Below, piece by piece: positions 22,576 through 31,050 of a stretch of 64,000 nucleotides of DNA; the stretch's first letter is position 1, and every line of letters begins with the position of its first letter. Source of the DNA: Cupriavidus pauculus. Its GTDB lineage: Bacteria; Pseudomonadota; Gammaproteobacteria; Burkholderiales; Burkholderiaceae. Where the stretch lies: assembly GCF_008693385.1 (NCBI RefSeq), contig NZ_CP044065.1, forward strand, positions 3,410,001 through 3,474,000. The letters run 5' to 3'. Under the pieces are notes generated by a model. It saw nothing but the letters and a program-made list of their open reading frames with translations. It was not told where the DNA came from and did no database searches. Position numbers and translations under genes: made by a program.

Positions 22576-22914
22576 TGTGGAAAAACTCGGGAAAACCCTG
22601 TGGCCACGCTGGGGGTTCGCCATGGGATGCGCTGTGGAGCGTATACGAATAACTCGCGGCTTTCGACGTATACGCAAAAGGCCCTGTGGATGACCCAGCG
22701 TATACGCACAGCGTTGCCCAGACGGTTGTGAGCGCGGCAACTCACTGAGCCAAAAGGGAAAGTTGCGGTTATCCACGGCGCGAGGCCTGTGTTAACTACT
22801 ACTACTATCTTCGTATACGTAAACAATGCAGTAAACGTATACGCGTGCCGTTGCAGGAAACGAAAGATTTCCACAGCGGCAATGCAGGAAGGCTTACAGG
22901 GGCTGTTGCAGGAA
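22576..22914. repeat. repeat-rich intergenic region with five CGTATACG palindromes
   Basis: Within the 451-bp lysE/CPBP gap the palindromic octamer CGTATACG occurs at 22640, 22667, 22699, 22812 and 22836. I found no other copy when reading the rest of the window by eye. DnaA-box-like cores are interspersed: TGTGGAAAA (22576), TGTGGAGCG (22633), TGTGGATGA (22685), TTATCCACG (22769) and ATTTCCACA (22867). Three GCAGGAA elements follow (22853, 22884, 22908) and an ACT trinucleotide run (22795-22806). No open frame with coding character lies here. It could be a multi-operator control region or a binding array for a replication or partition protein; neither is proven. Confidence 0.75.
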
Positions 22915-23015
22915 TGCACGCATCCTTCCTCAAAAGTGCCGTAAGCCTCGCGTCTGGCAAGTCGCGCGCCTAGAATGGCCGATCCTTCCGCAGATCCCGC
23001 TCGGGCCGGTCACCC

Positions 23016-23888
23016 ATGCATGACAAGAACACACCGGATCGTCCTTCCTCGCCGGACGGCCTCCGTCCGATCTCCCTGCAATGGGGATTCGCGCTGACGT
23101 TCGTCGCCTGGTTCGCGGAAGTCCTGCTGACGATCCTGCTGCGGCCCACGCTGCAGCGTCATGGCATCCAGCCGATCGCCGCCGGCGGCGTGATTCGCGT
23201 GATCTGCTATGGCGGCGTGTTCTCGTGGATGCTGCATGCCAGCCAGATGACGTACCGACAGCTGTTGCACCCGAGCCGGGCGAGCGTAGGCGCCACCGTG
23301 GGCCTGCTGGCGCTGCCGATCCTGATGATGGTGCCGATGATCGTTTTGCTCGATGCGGCGGTCAACTGGGTCCTGATGCAGGTGCTGCCGATGTCCGCGG
23401 AAGAGTCGAACTGGCTCGAACACGGCCTCACGAGCGGTATCGGCAGCTGGGTGCTGGTCTGTGCCATCGCGCCGATGGTCGAGGAAATGTTCTTCCGCGG
23501 CATTCTGCTGCGCGGCATGCTCAAGCGCTATCCGCCAGCCGATGCGATCGTCTACTCGGCGTTCGTGTTCGGCTTCGCTCACCTCAACGTCTACCAGTTC
23601 GTTATCGCATTCCTGATGGGACTGTTTGCCGCCGCGCTCTATCGGCGCACGCAGTCGCTCTGGCCCGGCATCCTGCTCCACGCCGGACTCAATACCGCCG
23701 TGATGATCTGGGCCAATCTCGGCAGCCAGGTATCCGGCGCCGCGGCGGCATGGCCGCCCGTATGGGTCTGCGCGGTGTTCGCCGCGGCCGGCATCGTGGG
23801 CGCGTGGATGCTGCGACGGATCCTGTGGTCCGCGCCATGGGGCGGAGAGATGTCGCCAGACGCGGATCCGACGCCGCCGGCCGCCTGA
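23016..23888 (+). CDS. CPBP-family intramembrane glutamic endopeptidase-like protein
   Basis: A 290-residue membrane protein with about eight hydrophobic helices. The catalytic motifs of the CPBP/Rce1 group are visible: IAPMVEEMFFRGILLRGML near residue 157 (EEx3R) and AFVFGFAHLNVYQFVIAF near 188 (FxxxH). A third helix LWPGILLHAGLNTAVM near 215 supplies a further His and Asn. Such proteins are putative membrane proteases involved in bacteriocin immunity, or maturation of membrane proteins; the substrate is unknown. Transcription probably starts in the repeat-rich intergenic region. Confidence 0.85.
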   Translation: MHDKNTPDRPSSPDGLRPISLQWGFALTFVAWFAEVLLTILLRPTLQRHGIQPIAAGGVIRVICYGGVFSWMLHASQMTYRQLLHPSRASVGATVGLLALPILMMVPMIVLLDAAVNWVLMQVLPMSAEESNWLEHGLTSGIGSWVLVCAIAPMVEEMFFRGILLRGMLKRYPPADAIVYSAFVFGFAHLNVYQFVIAFLMGLFAAALYRRTQSLWPGILLHAGLNTAVMIWANLGSQVSGAAAAWPPVWVCAVFAAAGIVGAWMLRRILWSAPWGGEMSPDADPTPPAA

Positions 23889-23903
23889 GCGGCCGCGGAC
23901 GCC

Positions 23904-24524
23904 CTAGCGGGGCACCTGGAATGCCTTGCGCGCGCGCAACGCTTCCGCGCGCGTCGTGCAGCCTTCCACGTGATCGTTGACGAGTCCCATGGCCTGCATC
24001 AGCGCATACATGGTCGTCGGCCCGACAAACTTCCAGCCACGCTTCTTGAGGTCCTTGGACAGCGCGATGGATTCGGGCGACGTGGTCATCGCGGCCAGCG
24101 TCTCGCGCGTGATCTTCTTCGGGCGGGTCGCGGGCTTGGGCTCATAGCGCCAGAAGTACGCGGCGAGGGAAGGTTCGGTCTCCAGCAGCTCCAGCGCGCG
24201 CTGGGCATTGTTGATGGCGGCCTCGATCTTGCCGCGATGCCGCACGATGCCGGCATCGCCGAGCAGGCGCTCGACGTCGCGCTCGTCGAAGCGCGCGACC
24301 TTGCGGATATCGAAATTGGCGAATGCCTTGCGGAAGGCCTCGCGCTTGCGGAGGATCGTCAGCCAGCTCAGGCCGGACTGAAAGCCCTCCAGGCAGATCT
24401 TCTCGAACAGGCGCCGGTCGTCGTCTACCGGAAAGCCCCATTCGTTGTCGTGATAGTGGCAGTAGTCCTCGATGGTGCCGCACCAGCTGCACCGCTCGCG
24501 CTCTGCGTTCGGGGATTGGGTCAT
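23904..24524 (-). CDS. tag: DNA-3-methyladenine glycosylase I
   Basis: A 206-residue protein started at 24524. The N-terminal zinc-binding cysteines and substrate residues are in RCSWCGTIEDYCHYHDNEWG, and the C-terminal zinc ligands are in NDHVEGCTTRAEAL (His and Cys). The pocket region FQSGLSWLTILRKREAFRKA and the later GRKWKFVGPTT-like block (KKRGWKFVGPTTMYALMQA) agree with Tag. The enzyme removes 3-methyladenine in base-excision repair. It stands alone between a convergent CPBP gene and an MFS gene. Confidence 0.95.
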   Translation of the reverse strand: MTQSPNAERERCSWCGTIEDYCHYHDNEWGFPVDDDRRLFEKICLEGFQSGLSWLTILRKREAFRKAFANFDIRKVARFDERDVERLLGDAGIVRHRGKIEAAINNAQRALELLETEPSLAAYFWRYEPKPATRPKKITRETLAAMTTSPESIALSKDLKKRGWKFVGPTTMYALMQAMGLVNDHVEGCTTRAEALRARKAFQVPR

Positions 24525-24644
24525 GAGAGAAGTCCGCGGGAAGGATGGGGATATCGCCAACGGAATATACCCAATCTTCCCGACGGGAAGCGCGACCCGT
24601 TGCAGGCGCGCCCAGCCCCCGATCAGAGGGCCGGAAACAGCCAA

Positions 24645-25955
24645 TCAGGCAATCGGCTTGCCGGTACGATCGTGCATGAACAGCAGCGCGACGAAGCTCA
24701 GCGCCGCCGCGGCAATCGCGTAGTAGGCGGGTGCATGCTTGTCGCCGCTCGACTGGATCAGCCACGTGACGATCAGCGGCGAGAAGCCGCCGAAGATCGT
24801 GACCGCGAAGTTGTATGCGAGCGACAGGCCCGTGGAACGCACGTCGGTCGGGAACTGCTCGGCCAGCACGGCCGGTGCCGGACCCGTGAAGGCGGCAAGC
24901 AGGATGCCGAGCACGATCTGCACCTGCAGCAGCGTGCTCGTGGTCGGTGACACGTTGAGCCAGTGGAACAGCGGGTACGCGAGCACGCCGATCAGGAGCG
25001 CCACGGTGCCGAGCATGCGCTTGCGGCCCACGCGGTCCGACAGCATGCCCATGAGCGGGCACAGCACGAGGATGATCGCGCCGCAGATGGCCGTCGATTC
25101 GAACGTCGCGCCCAGCGGCAGACCGAGCTGCTGCTTGGCGTACGACGGCATGTAGAACACCAGCACGTACGTGCAGACGGTCCACAGCACGGTCACGCCC
25201 AGGCCCGCGACCACTTCACGCGGATGCTCGCGCAGCACCTGCGACAGCGGCGAGAACTTGACCTTGGAGGCCGCACGCTCGGCCTGGCGCGCCTCGAACT
25301 CGGGCGGCTCTTCCAGTTGCGAGCGGATATACATGCCGACCGGCGCGATCAGCAGGCCGAACAGGAACGGAATGCGCCAGCCCCAGGCATCCACCTGTGC
25401 CGGTTCCAGTCCGTTGATGACCAGCGCACCCATCGCGGCACCGAGCATGAACGAGATGCCCTGGCTGGCCTGCTGCCAGCTCGCATAGGCCCCGCGCTCG
25501 CTGTCGGGCGCGTGTTCGATCAGGAACGCCGTGGCGCCGCCGACTTCGCCGCCGGCCGAGAAGCCCTGGATCAGGCGGGCCAGCACGATCAGCGCGGGCG
25601 CCCACGGGCCGATGGAGGCGTAGGTCGGCGCGAAGCCGATGATGGCTGTGCCCAGCGCCATCAGCAGGATGGTCAGCGTCAGTGCCGCCTTGCGGCCCAC
25701 GCGATCGGCGTAGACACCGAGCACGATCGCGCCGACGGGGCGCATGACGAAGCCGACGCCGAAGGTCGCCACCGTCAGCAGGAACGACGTGATGTCATCG
25801 CCGGTAGGGAAGAACAGCCGCGAGATGATGACCGCGAAGAAGCTGTAGACCGTGAAGTCGAACCATTCGAGACCGTTGCCGATGGTCGCGGCGAGGATGG
25901 TTCGTCGTCGTTTGGCGGCGGAAGGAAGGGAATGTTGCGTGGCAGTGGCTTGCAT
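24645..25955 (-). CDS. MFS transporter, metabolite:proton symporter (ProP/ShiA-like)
   Basis: A 436-residue inner-membrane protein started at the ATG at 25955. The opening ATIGNGLEWFDFTVYSFFAV is characteristic of the metabolite:H+ symporter group. The loop motif GVYADRVGRKAALTLTI near residue 75 and RLIQGFSAGGEVGGATAFLI near 125 support the call, and GMLSDRVGRKRMLG recurs after helix 8. Members take up dicarboxylates, shikimate, proline/betaine or phthalates. The substrate is unclear, and no catabolic gene is adjacent. Confidence 0.88.
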   Translation of the reverse strand: MQATATQHSLPSAAKRRRTILAATIGNGLEWFDFTVYSFFAVIISRLFFPTGDDITSFLLTVATFGVGFVMRPVGAIVLGVYADRVGRKAALTLTILLMALGTAIIGFAPTYASIGPWAPALIVLARLIQGFSAGGEVGGATAFLIEHAPDSERGAYASWQQASQGISFMLGAAMGALVINGLEPAQVDAWGWRIPFLFGLLIAPVGMYIRSQLEEPPEFEARQAERAASKVKFSPLSQVLREHPREVVAGLGVTVLWTVCTYVLVFYMPSYAKQQLGLPLGATFESTAICGAIILVLCPLMGMLSDRVGRKRMLGTVALLIGVLAYPLFHWLNVSPTTSTLLQVQIVLGILLAAFTGPAPAVLAEQFPTDVRSTGLSLAYNFAVTIFGGFSPLIVTWLIQSSGDKHAPAYYAIAAAALSFVALLFMHDRTGKPIA

Positions 25956-26048
25956 GGATGTTTTGGGAATCGTTGTGCGGGCGATGCGCCGATATGGGGC
26001 ACGGCCCGACGCCATCTTAAGCGATTCCTTACAACATCCAGAGAGAGG

Positions 26049-26468
26049 TCAGCCCGGCGGGTGGGGTTTGTGCGCGGCGTCCGCGGCGCCGGAATGGTCC
26101 GGCTGGGTGCGCGGGCGCCCGTGCGGGCGCCGCCGCGTGAACCACAGCCACACGGCGCTGGCCAGCCATCCGGTCACGAATACGGTGTCGCCCGCGTGGT
26201 TGAACAGGGCGGCGGCCGTCGCGGCATTGCCGAACAGCATGTTCAGGATTTCCGCGGGCAGACGCGCGACGATCCAGAGCAGCACCGCGGGTACGCTGCC
26301 ATAGACGCCCGCCTGCCACCACAGCGCGTGGGGGAGGGTCGGGTCATGGGGCGTGCGCTTGGCCACGGTCGTGAAGGGGTAGAAAACGCGGTTGCGAGGC
26401 GCGCGGACAGGCTGTCCGGGCGTTGCCGGGCGGTACTTGTACAGGAGTTGCCGCCCTGTCTGCATCAT
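26049..26468 (-). CDS. hypothetical membrane-associated protein
   Basis: A 139-residue basic protein. Two hydrophobic stretches can be seen, WWQAGVYGSVPAVLLWIVAR near residue 50 and VFVTGWLASAVWLWFTRRR near 95, separated by PAEILNMLFGNAATAAALFN. The C-terminus is a disordered basic/His tail. I recognise no family. The frame has GC-rich third positions like its neighbours, which supports it being real. Either of two adjacent Met codons may be the start. Confidence 0.5.
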   Translation of the reverse strand: MMQTGRQLLYKYRPATPGQPVRAPRNRVFYPFTTVAKRTPHDPTLPHALWWQAGVYGSVPAVLLWIVARLPAEILNMLFGNAATAAALFNHAGDTVFVTGWLASAVWLWFTRRRPHGRPRTQPDHSGAADAAHKPHPPG

Positions 26469-26666
26469 AGGCCTAAACCCTTGAGTCCGGCCGTTCCAGT
26501 GCCGTGTTGGCCATTCGTGTGTGTGCGTTCACCCACGCTTTCCGGGCGCCGCGACGGCGCGCCGATCTTCAGTTTTTTTGCACGACCCCTTCGCATTTGA
26601 CTCCCTCCACGGCCATCCATATTGGCCACACTGAATACATCGAAGAAAGCTTTTGAAGGGTGCAAC

Positions 26667-27560
26667 ATGCTTCCCGCCATTTATGTTTCGCACGGTTCCC
26701 CCATGCTGGCGATCGACCCGGGTCCGACGGGCACCGCGTTCGACGCGCTCGGCGAGCGCCTGCGCGCGCTCGCGCCCAAGGGCATCGTAGTCATCTCCGC
26801 GCACTGGATCTACAGCACGCTGGCCGTCAGTACGCGCGAGCGCCAGGAGGCGTGGCACGACTTCGGCGGCTTCCCGCGCGAACTCTACGCGCTGCGCTAC
26901 GACGCGCCGGGCTCCCCCGCGCTGGCCGCCCGCGTCAAGCAGGCGCTGGAAAGCGCAAAGGTGCCGGGCATCAGCTACGTGGCCGAGGACAACGACCGGC
27001 CGCTCGACCACGGCGCGTGGATGCCGCTGCGGTATTTCTTCCCCGATGCCGACGTGCCCGTGATCCAGCTGGCGCTGAACCCGTACCTGCCGCCCTCGCG
27101 CCAGATCGAGATCGGCCGCGCGCTGGCGCCGCTGCGCGAGGAGGGTTACCTGATCATGGCGTCGGGCAGCTTCACGCATAACCTGCAGGAAGTGTTCGGC
27201 AACGGCCGGCCCGTGCAGCACGGCACCGACGTGGCCCCCTATGTGGACGCGTTCCGCGGCTGGATGCGGTCCGCCCTCGACGAGGCGCTCGCCACCGGCG
27301 ACACCAGCCGTATTGCCGACTATCGCGAGCAGGCGCCCTATGCGCGCCGCGCGCACCCGACCGACGAGCATCTGCTGCCGTTCTACGTGGCGCTCGGTGC
27401 GGCGCTGGGTCCGGCGCCGGACGATGCCGACGGCAGTGCCCATGTCGACCGCGTGGCCGACGACGTCACCTACGGCGTGCTGGCGATGGACACCTTCGTG
27501 TTCGAGGGCATCGGTGCCGGCGCTCAGGCGCCGCTGGCCGAGGGCGCCGCGGTCAGGTAA
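26667..27560 (+). CDS. ygiD: LigB-family extradiol ring-cleavage dioxygenase (4,5-DOPA dioxygenase, YgiD-like)
   Basis: A 297-residue class III dioxygenase. Metal and catalytic residues fall in YVSHGSPMLAIDPG near residue 8, VISAHWIYSTL near 47, DNDRPLDHGAWMPLRYFF near 115, and GSFTHNLQEVFG near 170. The GAAGGG ribosome site before the ATG at 26667 supports this start. Such enzymes open catechol-type rings and need a non-heme metal. The 3' end overlaps the convergent MFS gene by 37 bp. Confidence 0.9.
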   Translation: MLPAIYVSHGSPMLAIDPGPTGTAFDALGERLRALAPKGIVVISAHWIYSTLAVSTRERQEAWHDFGGFPRELYALRYDAPGSPALAARVKQALESAKVPGISYVAEDNDRPLDHGAWMPLRYFFPDADVPVIQLALNPYLPPSRQIEIGRALAPLREEGYLIMASGSFTHNLQEVFGNGRPVQHGTDVAPYVDAFRGWMRSALDEALATGDTSRIADYREQAPYARRAHPTDEHLLPFYVALGAALGPAPDDADGSAHVDRVADDVTYGVLAMDTFVFEGIGAGAQAPLAEGAAVR

Positions 27561-28714
27561 CGCCGCGCGGCGCGCGCGCCGAACAGTGCGATCCAGCCCA
27601 TGGTCAGCGCCACCAGCGCGAGGCCGATGCGCAGGTTCGTCAGGTGCGCCGCGCCGCCGATCAGCACAGGCCCGAGCAGCAGGCCGACGTACGCGAAGCG
27701 CGCCACGCGCGCGATGGCCTCGGCCGGCGCCACGCCGGGCAGCCGCGAGGCGGCCACGAAGAAGATCGGCACCATGTTCGCGGCGCCGAGCCCCATCAGG
27801 CAGAAGCCGCCCAGCGCTGCGATGGGTATGGGCAGCAGCAGGGCCAGCACGATGCCGGCAAAGCCCGTCCACGCGCTGGCCGTGAGCGTAGGGCCGTCGC
27901 CGAGCCGCGCGCGCAGCCAGTCGCCGCCGAAGCGCCCGCAGGCCATGCCGCCCGAGAACGCCGCATAGCCGAAGCTGACCCAGTCGGGCGGCGACGCCGC
28001 GACGTCGCGCATGTACACGCTGGTCCAGTCGTACATCGCGCCCTCGCCGATCAGGCCGAGGAAGGCCATCAGCCCGAGCAGCCAGAGCGCGCGCGTCGCA
28101 TGCTCGCGATGATGGGCCGCGGACGGCATGACCGGATGATCGGCGAGCAGGCCGGGCAGCGTGACCACGGCCACGGTGGCCGTCAGCGCGGCCGTCATCG
28201 CCGCGTGCGCGAGCGGCGCGACGCCCAGCGACAGCATCAGTCCGCCGAACGAGGCCCCGGCCATGCCGCCGAGGCTGAACATGCCGTGCAGCGCCGACAT
28301 CACGGGCCGCGTGCGGCTCGCTTCTACCGTGGCCGCCTGCGCGTTCATGCCGACGTCGAAGGCTGCATTGCACATGCCGAACAGCAGCAGCGCGGGCAGC
28401 AGCAGGACGAACGTGGGCATGGCCAGGATGGCGACGGTCGCCAGGGCGTAGGCGAGCCCGCTGAGCATCGAGGCGCGCGCGCTGCCGACGCGGGCAACCC
28501 AGCGGCCGACCGGCCCCATTGCGACAATGGCGCCACCCGCGACCGCGAGCATCGCGAACGACAGCATCGCGTCGGACAGTTCGAAGCGGGCCTTGATGGT
28601 CGGAATATGAACGCCCCACGTCGCGAAGGTCGCGCCGTTGACGAAGAACAGGGCCATGGTGCCGCGCGTGGCGCGGGAGACGGAATCAGTCGGTACGGTA
28701 GTGGAATCGGACAT
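27524..28714 (-). CDS. MFS transporter (YbjJ-like)
   Basis: A 396-residue membrane protein started at 28714 (MSDSTT). Twelve hydrophobic segments are visible, beginning TMALFFVNGATFATWGVHIP near residue 20, with MFS loop residues in GPVGRWVARVGSARAS. The segment NVGMNAQAATVEA-like (FDVGMNAQAATVEASRTRP) and the C-terminal helix set match the YbjJ-type group. Substrate unknown. It overlaps the convergent dioxygenase gene at its 3' end and shares strand with another MFS gene upstream (32 bp apart). Confidence 0.85.
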   Translation of the reverse strand: MSDSTTVPTDSVSRATRGTMALFFVNGATFATWGVHIPTIKARFELSDAMLSFAMLAVAGGAIVAMGPVGRWVARVGSARASMLSGLAYALATVAILAMPTFVLLLPALLLFGMCNAAFDVGMNAQAATVEASRTRPVMSALHGMFSLGGMAGASFGGLMLSLGVAPLAHAAMTAALTATVAVVTLPGLLADHPVMPSAAHHREHATRALWLLGLMAFLGLIGEGAMYDWTSVYMRDVAASPPDWVSFGYAAFSGGMACGRFGGDWLRARLGDGPTLTASAWTGFAGIVLALLLPIPIAALGGFCLMGLGAANMVPIFFVAASRLPGVAPAEAIARVARFAYVGLLLGPVLIGGAAHLTNLRIGLALVALTMGWIALFGARAARRYLTAAPSASGA

Positions 28715-28746
28715 CGGAGGCCATGCGAAAGACAAGCCGCATGGTC

Positions 28747-30012
28747 TCACAATGCCGTGGCTGTCGCGTGCAGCAGGCCCCGCCGCCGCAACGCAAAGAC
28801 GAACGCGCCGAGGCCCGCGAAGGCCAGCAGCACCATCGTCCAGAGCATGAGCCAGTATCCGTCCGCCGCGCGCCACATCAACGCGCCAAGCCATGGCGCC
28901 ACGGCCTGCGCGAGCAGCACCGGCGTCATCATCAGGCCATTGAGCGTGGCGTAGTGATGGCGCGAGATCAGCTCGGGCATCGCCATCGCGCGCAGCATCG
29001 TATTGACGCCGTTGGCGCAGCCATAGAGCACGGCGGCCAGCATGAGCCAGCCGCCCTTGCCGACCGCGAGGCAGGCCAGGCCGATGCCGAGCACCGTATA
29101 GGTCGGCAGCGAGAGCCGGATGGGCTGCCGGACCGGCAACTGCGTCATCACGAGCCGGCCCGCGACCTGCGCGGGACCGATCAGCGCGGCCACGATCAAC
29201 TGCTCGGCCAGCGGCAGGCCTTTCTCGTTGAGCATCGGAATCAGGTGCGCGCCCAGCAGCGAGGCGATGACCGCGGTAGCGGTGAACGCGATCACCACGG
29301 CCCAGAACACGGGCTCGCGCAGCGTGCCGCGCGCGATGCCCGCATTGGCGCCCGTCGCGGCGCCCTCGAGCGGCGTGGCCGGTTGCACCGCGTGGTAGGT
29401 CGGATGGATCGTATAGCGCAGCAGCCGCGCATGCATCGGCGCGCAGACCAGCAGGTTCATCGCCGCAAAGCCGATCAGCGTGGGCCGCCAGCCCACATGG
29501 AGCACGAGCCATTGGGCGAGCGGAATAAACACGGTACTCGCCAGCCCGGCCATCAGCGTCACGTGCACGATCGGCTTCTGATACCCGTCGCCGAACGCCT
29601 GCCGCAGCACCACGAACGCGGGTTCGTACAGCGTGGAGGCCATGGCCACGCCGAGCGGGATCCACATCAGCAGGAACATCGTCTCCGACGGGCTCCACGC
29701 CCAGAGCAGCAGGCCGATGCCCGCGAGCACCGAGCCGCCGCACATCACGCGATGCGCGGGCACGCGATCGAGCAATCGGCCCACCGCGAACGAGCACAGC
29801 GCCCAGACCAGCAGCCCAAGCGAGAAGCCGCCCGCGAGGAACGGCTTGCTGAAGCCGAGCGCGGCCTGCATCGGATCGATGAGTACGGTGAAGGAGAAGT
29901 AGAGCGTGCCCCAGCTGATGACTTCGGTCAGGCCGAGGGTCCAGACGAGCGTCCGGGGGGAGGGTAAAGGCCGGCTATACGCGTTCTGCGGAGAGGGAGC
30001 GGACTGAGTCAT
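28747..30012 (-). CDS. MFS transporter
   Basis: A 421-residue protein with twelve hydrophobic segments. It starts with LVWTLGLTEVISWGTLYFSF near residue 25, followed by LLDRVPAHRVMCGGSVLAG and FVVLRQAFGDGYQKPIVHVT. The layout resembles oxalate/formate or monocarboxylate-type MFS proteins, but there is no decisive signature. It lies upstream of and co-directional with the YbjJ-like gene; the pair could be cotranscribed though their products are not closely alike. Confidence 0.8.
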   Translation of the reverse strand: MTQSAPSPQNAYSRPLPSPRTLVWTLGLTEVISWGTLYFSFTVLIDPMQAALGFSKPFLAGGFSLGLLVWALCSFAVGRLLDRVPAHRVMCGGSVLAGIGLLLWAWSPSETMFLLMWIPLGVAMASTLYEPAFVVLRQAFGDGYQKPIVHVTLMAGLASTVFIPLAQWLVLHVGWRPTLIGFAAMNLLVCAPMHARLLRYTIHPTYHAVQPATPLEGAATGANAGIARGTLREPVFWAVVIAFTATAVIASLLGAHLIPMLNEKGLPLAEQLIVAALIGPAQVAGRLVMTQLPVRQPIRLSLPTYTVLGIGLACLAVGKGGWLMLAAVLYGCANGVNTMLRAMAMPELISRHHYATLNGLMMTPVLLAQAVAPWLGALMWRAADGYWLMLWTMVLLAFAGLGAFVFALRRRGLLHATATAL

Positions 30013-30122
30013 GGCGCGCCCGCGGCTGCGCGCAGGTCACGGAGATGGGGGTCGGCCCATTGTATCGGGGGTGGTGCCGGCGGTGGCCGCGCGTGACCAT
30101 GGCGTCGCATCGCAGCCACATG

Positions 30123-30545
30123 TCATGGCACATCGTCAGCAAGATCCGGTGGCCCCTTGAGCTCGACCATATTGCCGTCCGGATCGTGCAGATAGATCGA
30201 CGGCCCCAGTCCCTCGGCACCATATCGCTGTTCCACGGGCCCGGCATCCACGCCATGAATACGAAAATGCTCGTAGATGGCCTTGGGATCGAACGGCTCG
30301 ATACGCACGCAGAAATGATCGAGATTGCGTCCCTCGCGGCCCGGGCCGGCGCCGCCCATCCGGCCGAGCGTGCCGTCGAGCGAAATCACGTCGATCAGCG
30401 CACTGCCCGCGCGAAGCTGCGTGAGGCCGAGAGCCACCTGCTCGCGTTCCACATGGCAGCCGAGCGCTTCCACGTAGAAGCGCACGAGGCGCGGGACATC
30501 TGCGGTGCGCAGCACGAGGTGATCGAGGCCGGCAATGCGGAACAT
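30123..30545 (-). CDS. VOC-family (glyoxalase/bleomycin-resistance fold) protein
   Basis: A 140-residue single-domain protein with two beta-alpha-beta modules. The expected metal ligands are His in GLDHLVLRTADV near residue 9 and in NLDHFCVRIEPFD near 75, and Glu in DGNMVELKGP near 125. Family members include glyoxalase I, fosfomycin and bleomycin resistance proteins and dioxygenases; this one resembles stand-alone VOC proteins of uncertain substrate. It is downstream of the GNAT gene on the same strand (42 bp). The ribosome-site region GAAGGGAG is part of a 12-bp tandem duplication (30556-30579). Confidence 0.85.
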   Translation of the reverse strand: MFRIAGLDHLVLRTADVPRLVRFYVEALGCHVEREQVALGLTQLRAGSALIDVISLDGTLGRMGGAGPGREGRNLDHFCVRIEPFDPKAIYEHFRIHGVDAGPVEQRYGAEGLGPSIYLHDPDGNMVELKGPPDLADDVP

Positions 30546-30587
30546 GGTGGCTCCCTTCGTGGGTGGCTTCGTGGGTGGCGGCCGGAC

Positions 30588-31007
30588 TCAGTTGTCCGGA
30601 ATCAGGCGCTTGCCGAGACTCACGGCGGCATCGGCGCCGTAGCCGAGCTTCTCGTAGAACGCCATGACGGCGTCGTTGCCCTTGCGCACGAGCAGGTTGA
30701 TCTTGGGGCAGCCGCGTTCCAGCAGCAGCGCCTCGGCGCGCGCCATCAGCATGCGCCCGTACCCGCGTCCCTGCAATGCGGGTTCCACCGCCACGTAGTA
30801 CACCCAGCCGCGATGACCGTCGTATCCGATCATCGCGGTGGCCACGACGCGGCCGTCGTCCTCGCCGACGAGAAACAGCTCGGGCTGCTCGGTGAGCTTG
30901 CGCGCGATATCGCGCTTCGGATCGTTCCATGGCCGCGTGAGGCCGCAGGCGTGCCAGAGGGCAATCACGGCCGCTTCGTCGGCCGGGGTGTAGGAGCGAA
31001 GTTGCAT
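30588..31007 (-). CDS. GNAT N-acetyltransferase, YpeA type
   Basis: A 139-residue single-domain acetyltransferase started at 31007 (MQLRSYTPADEAAV). The acetyl-CoA-binding motif A is VEPALQGRGYGRMLMARAEA near residue 80 (Q-x-x-G-x-G), and INLLVRKGNDAVMAFYEKLG near 110 is motif B. The WNDPKRDIARKL segment is typical of YpeA-like enzymes. The acceptor is not known. It precedes the VOC gene. Confidence 0.88.
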   Translation of the reverse strand: MQLRSYTPADEAAVIALWHACGLTRPWNDPKRDIARKLTEQPELFLVGEDDGRVVATAMIGYDGHRGWVYYVAVEPALQGRGYGRMLMARAEALLLERGCPKINLLVRKGNDAVMAFYEKLGYGADAAVSLGKRLIPDN

Positions 31008-31050
31008 GGGACTGGTGTCGGGCCAAACCACCAGTGTACCCATGCCGGAC

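Noticed and set aside
22631..22880. CRISPR array or chromosomal parS cluster
   Set aside because: Repeats are 8 bp only with irregular spacing and no conserved longer unit; no cas or parAB genes, and the octamer does not match the usual TGTTTCACGTGAAACA parS.
26529..28619. A 696-codon minus-strand frame across the dioxygenase and YbjJ-like genes
   Set aside because: It runs through two genes with clear families in other frames and shows only low-complexity Arg/Gly-rich sequence.
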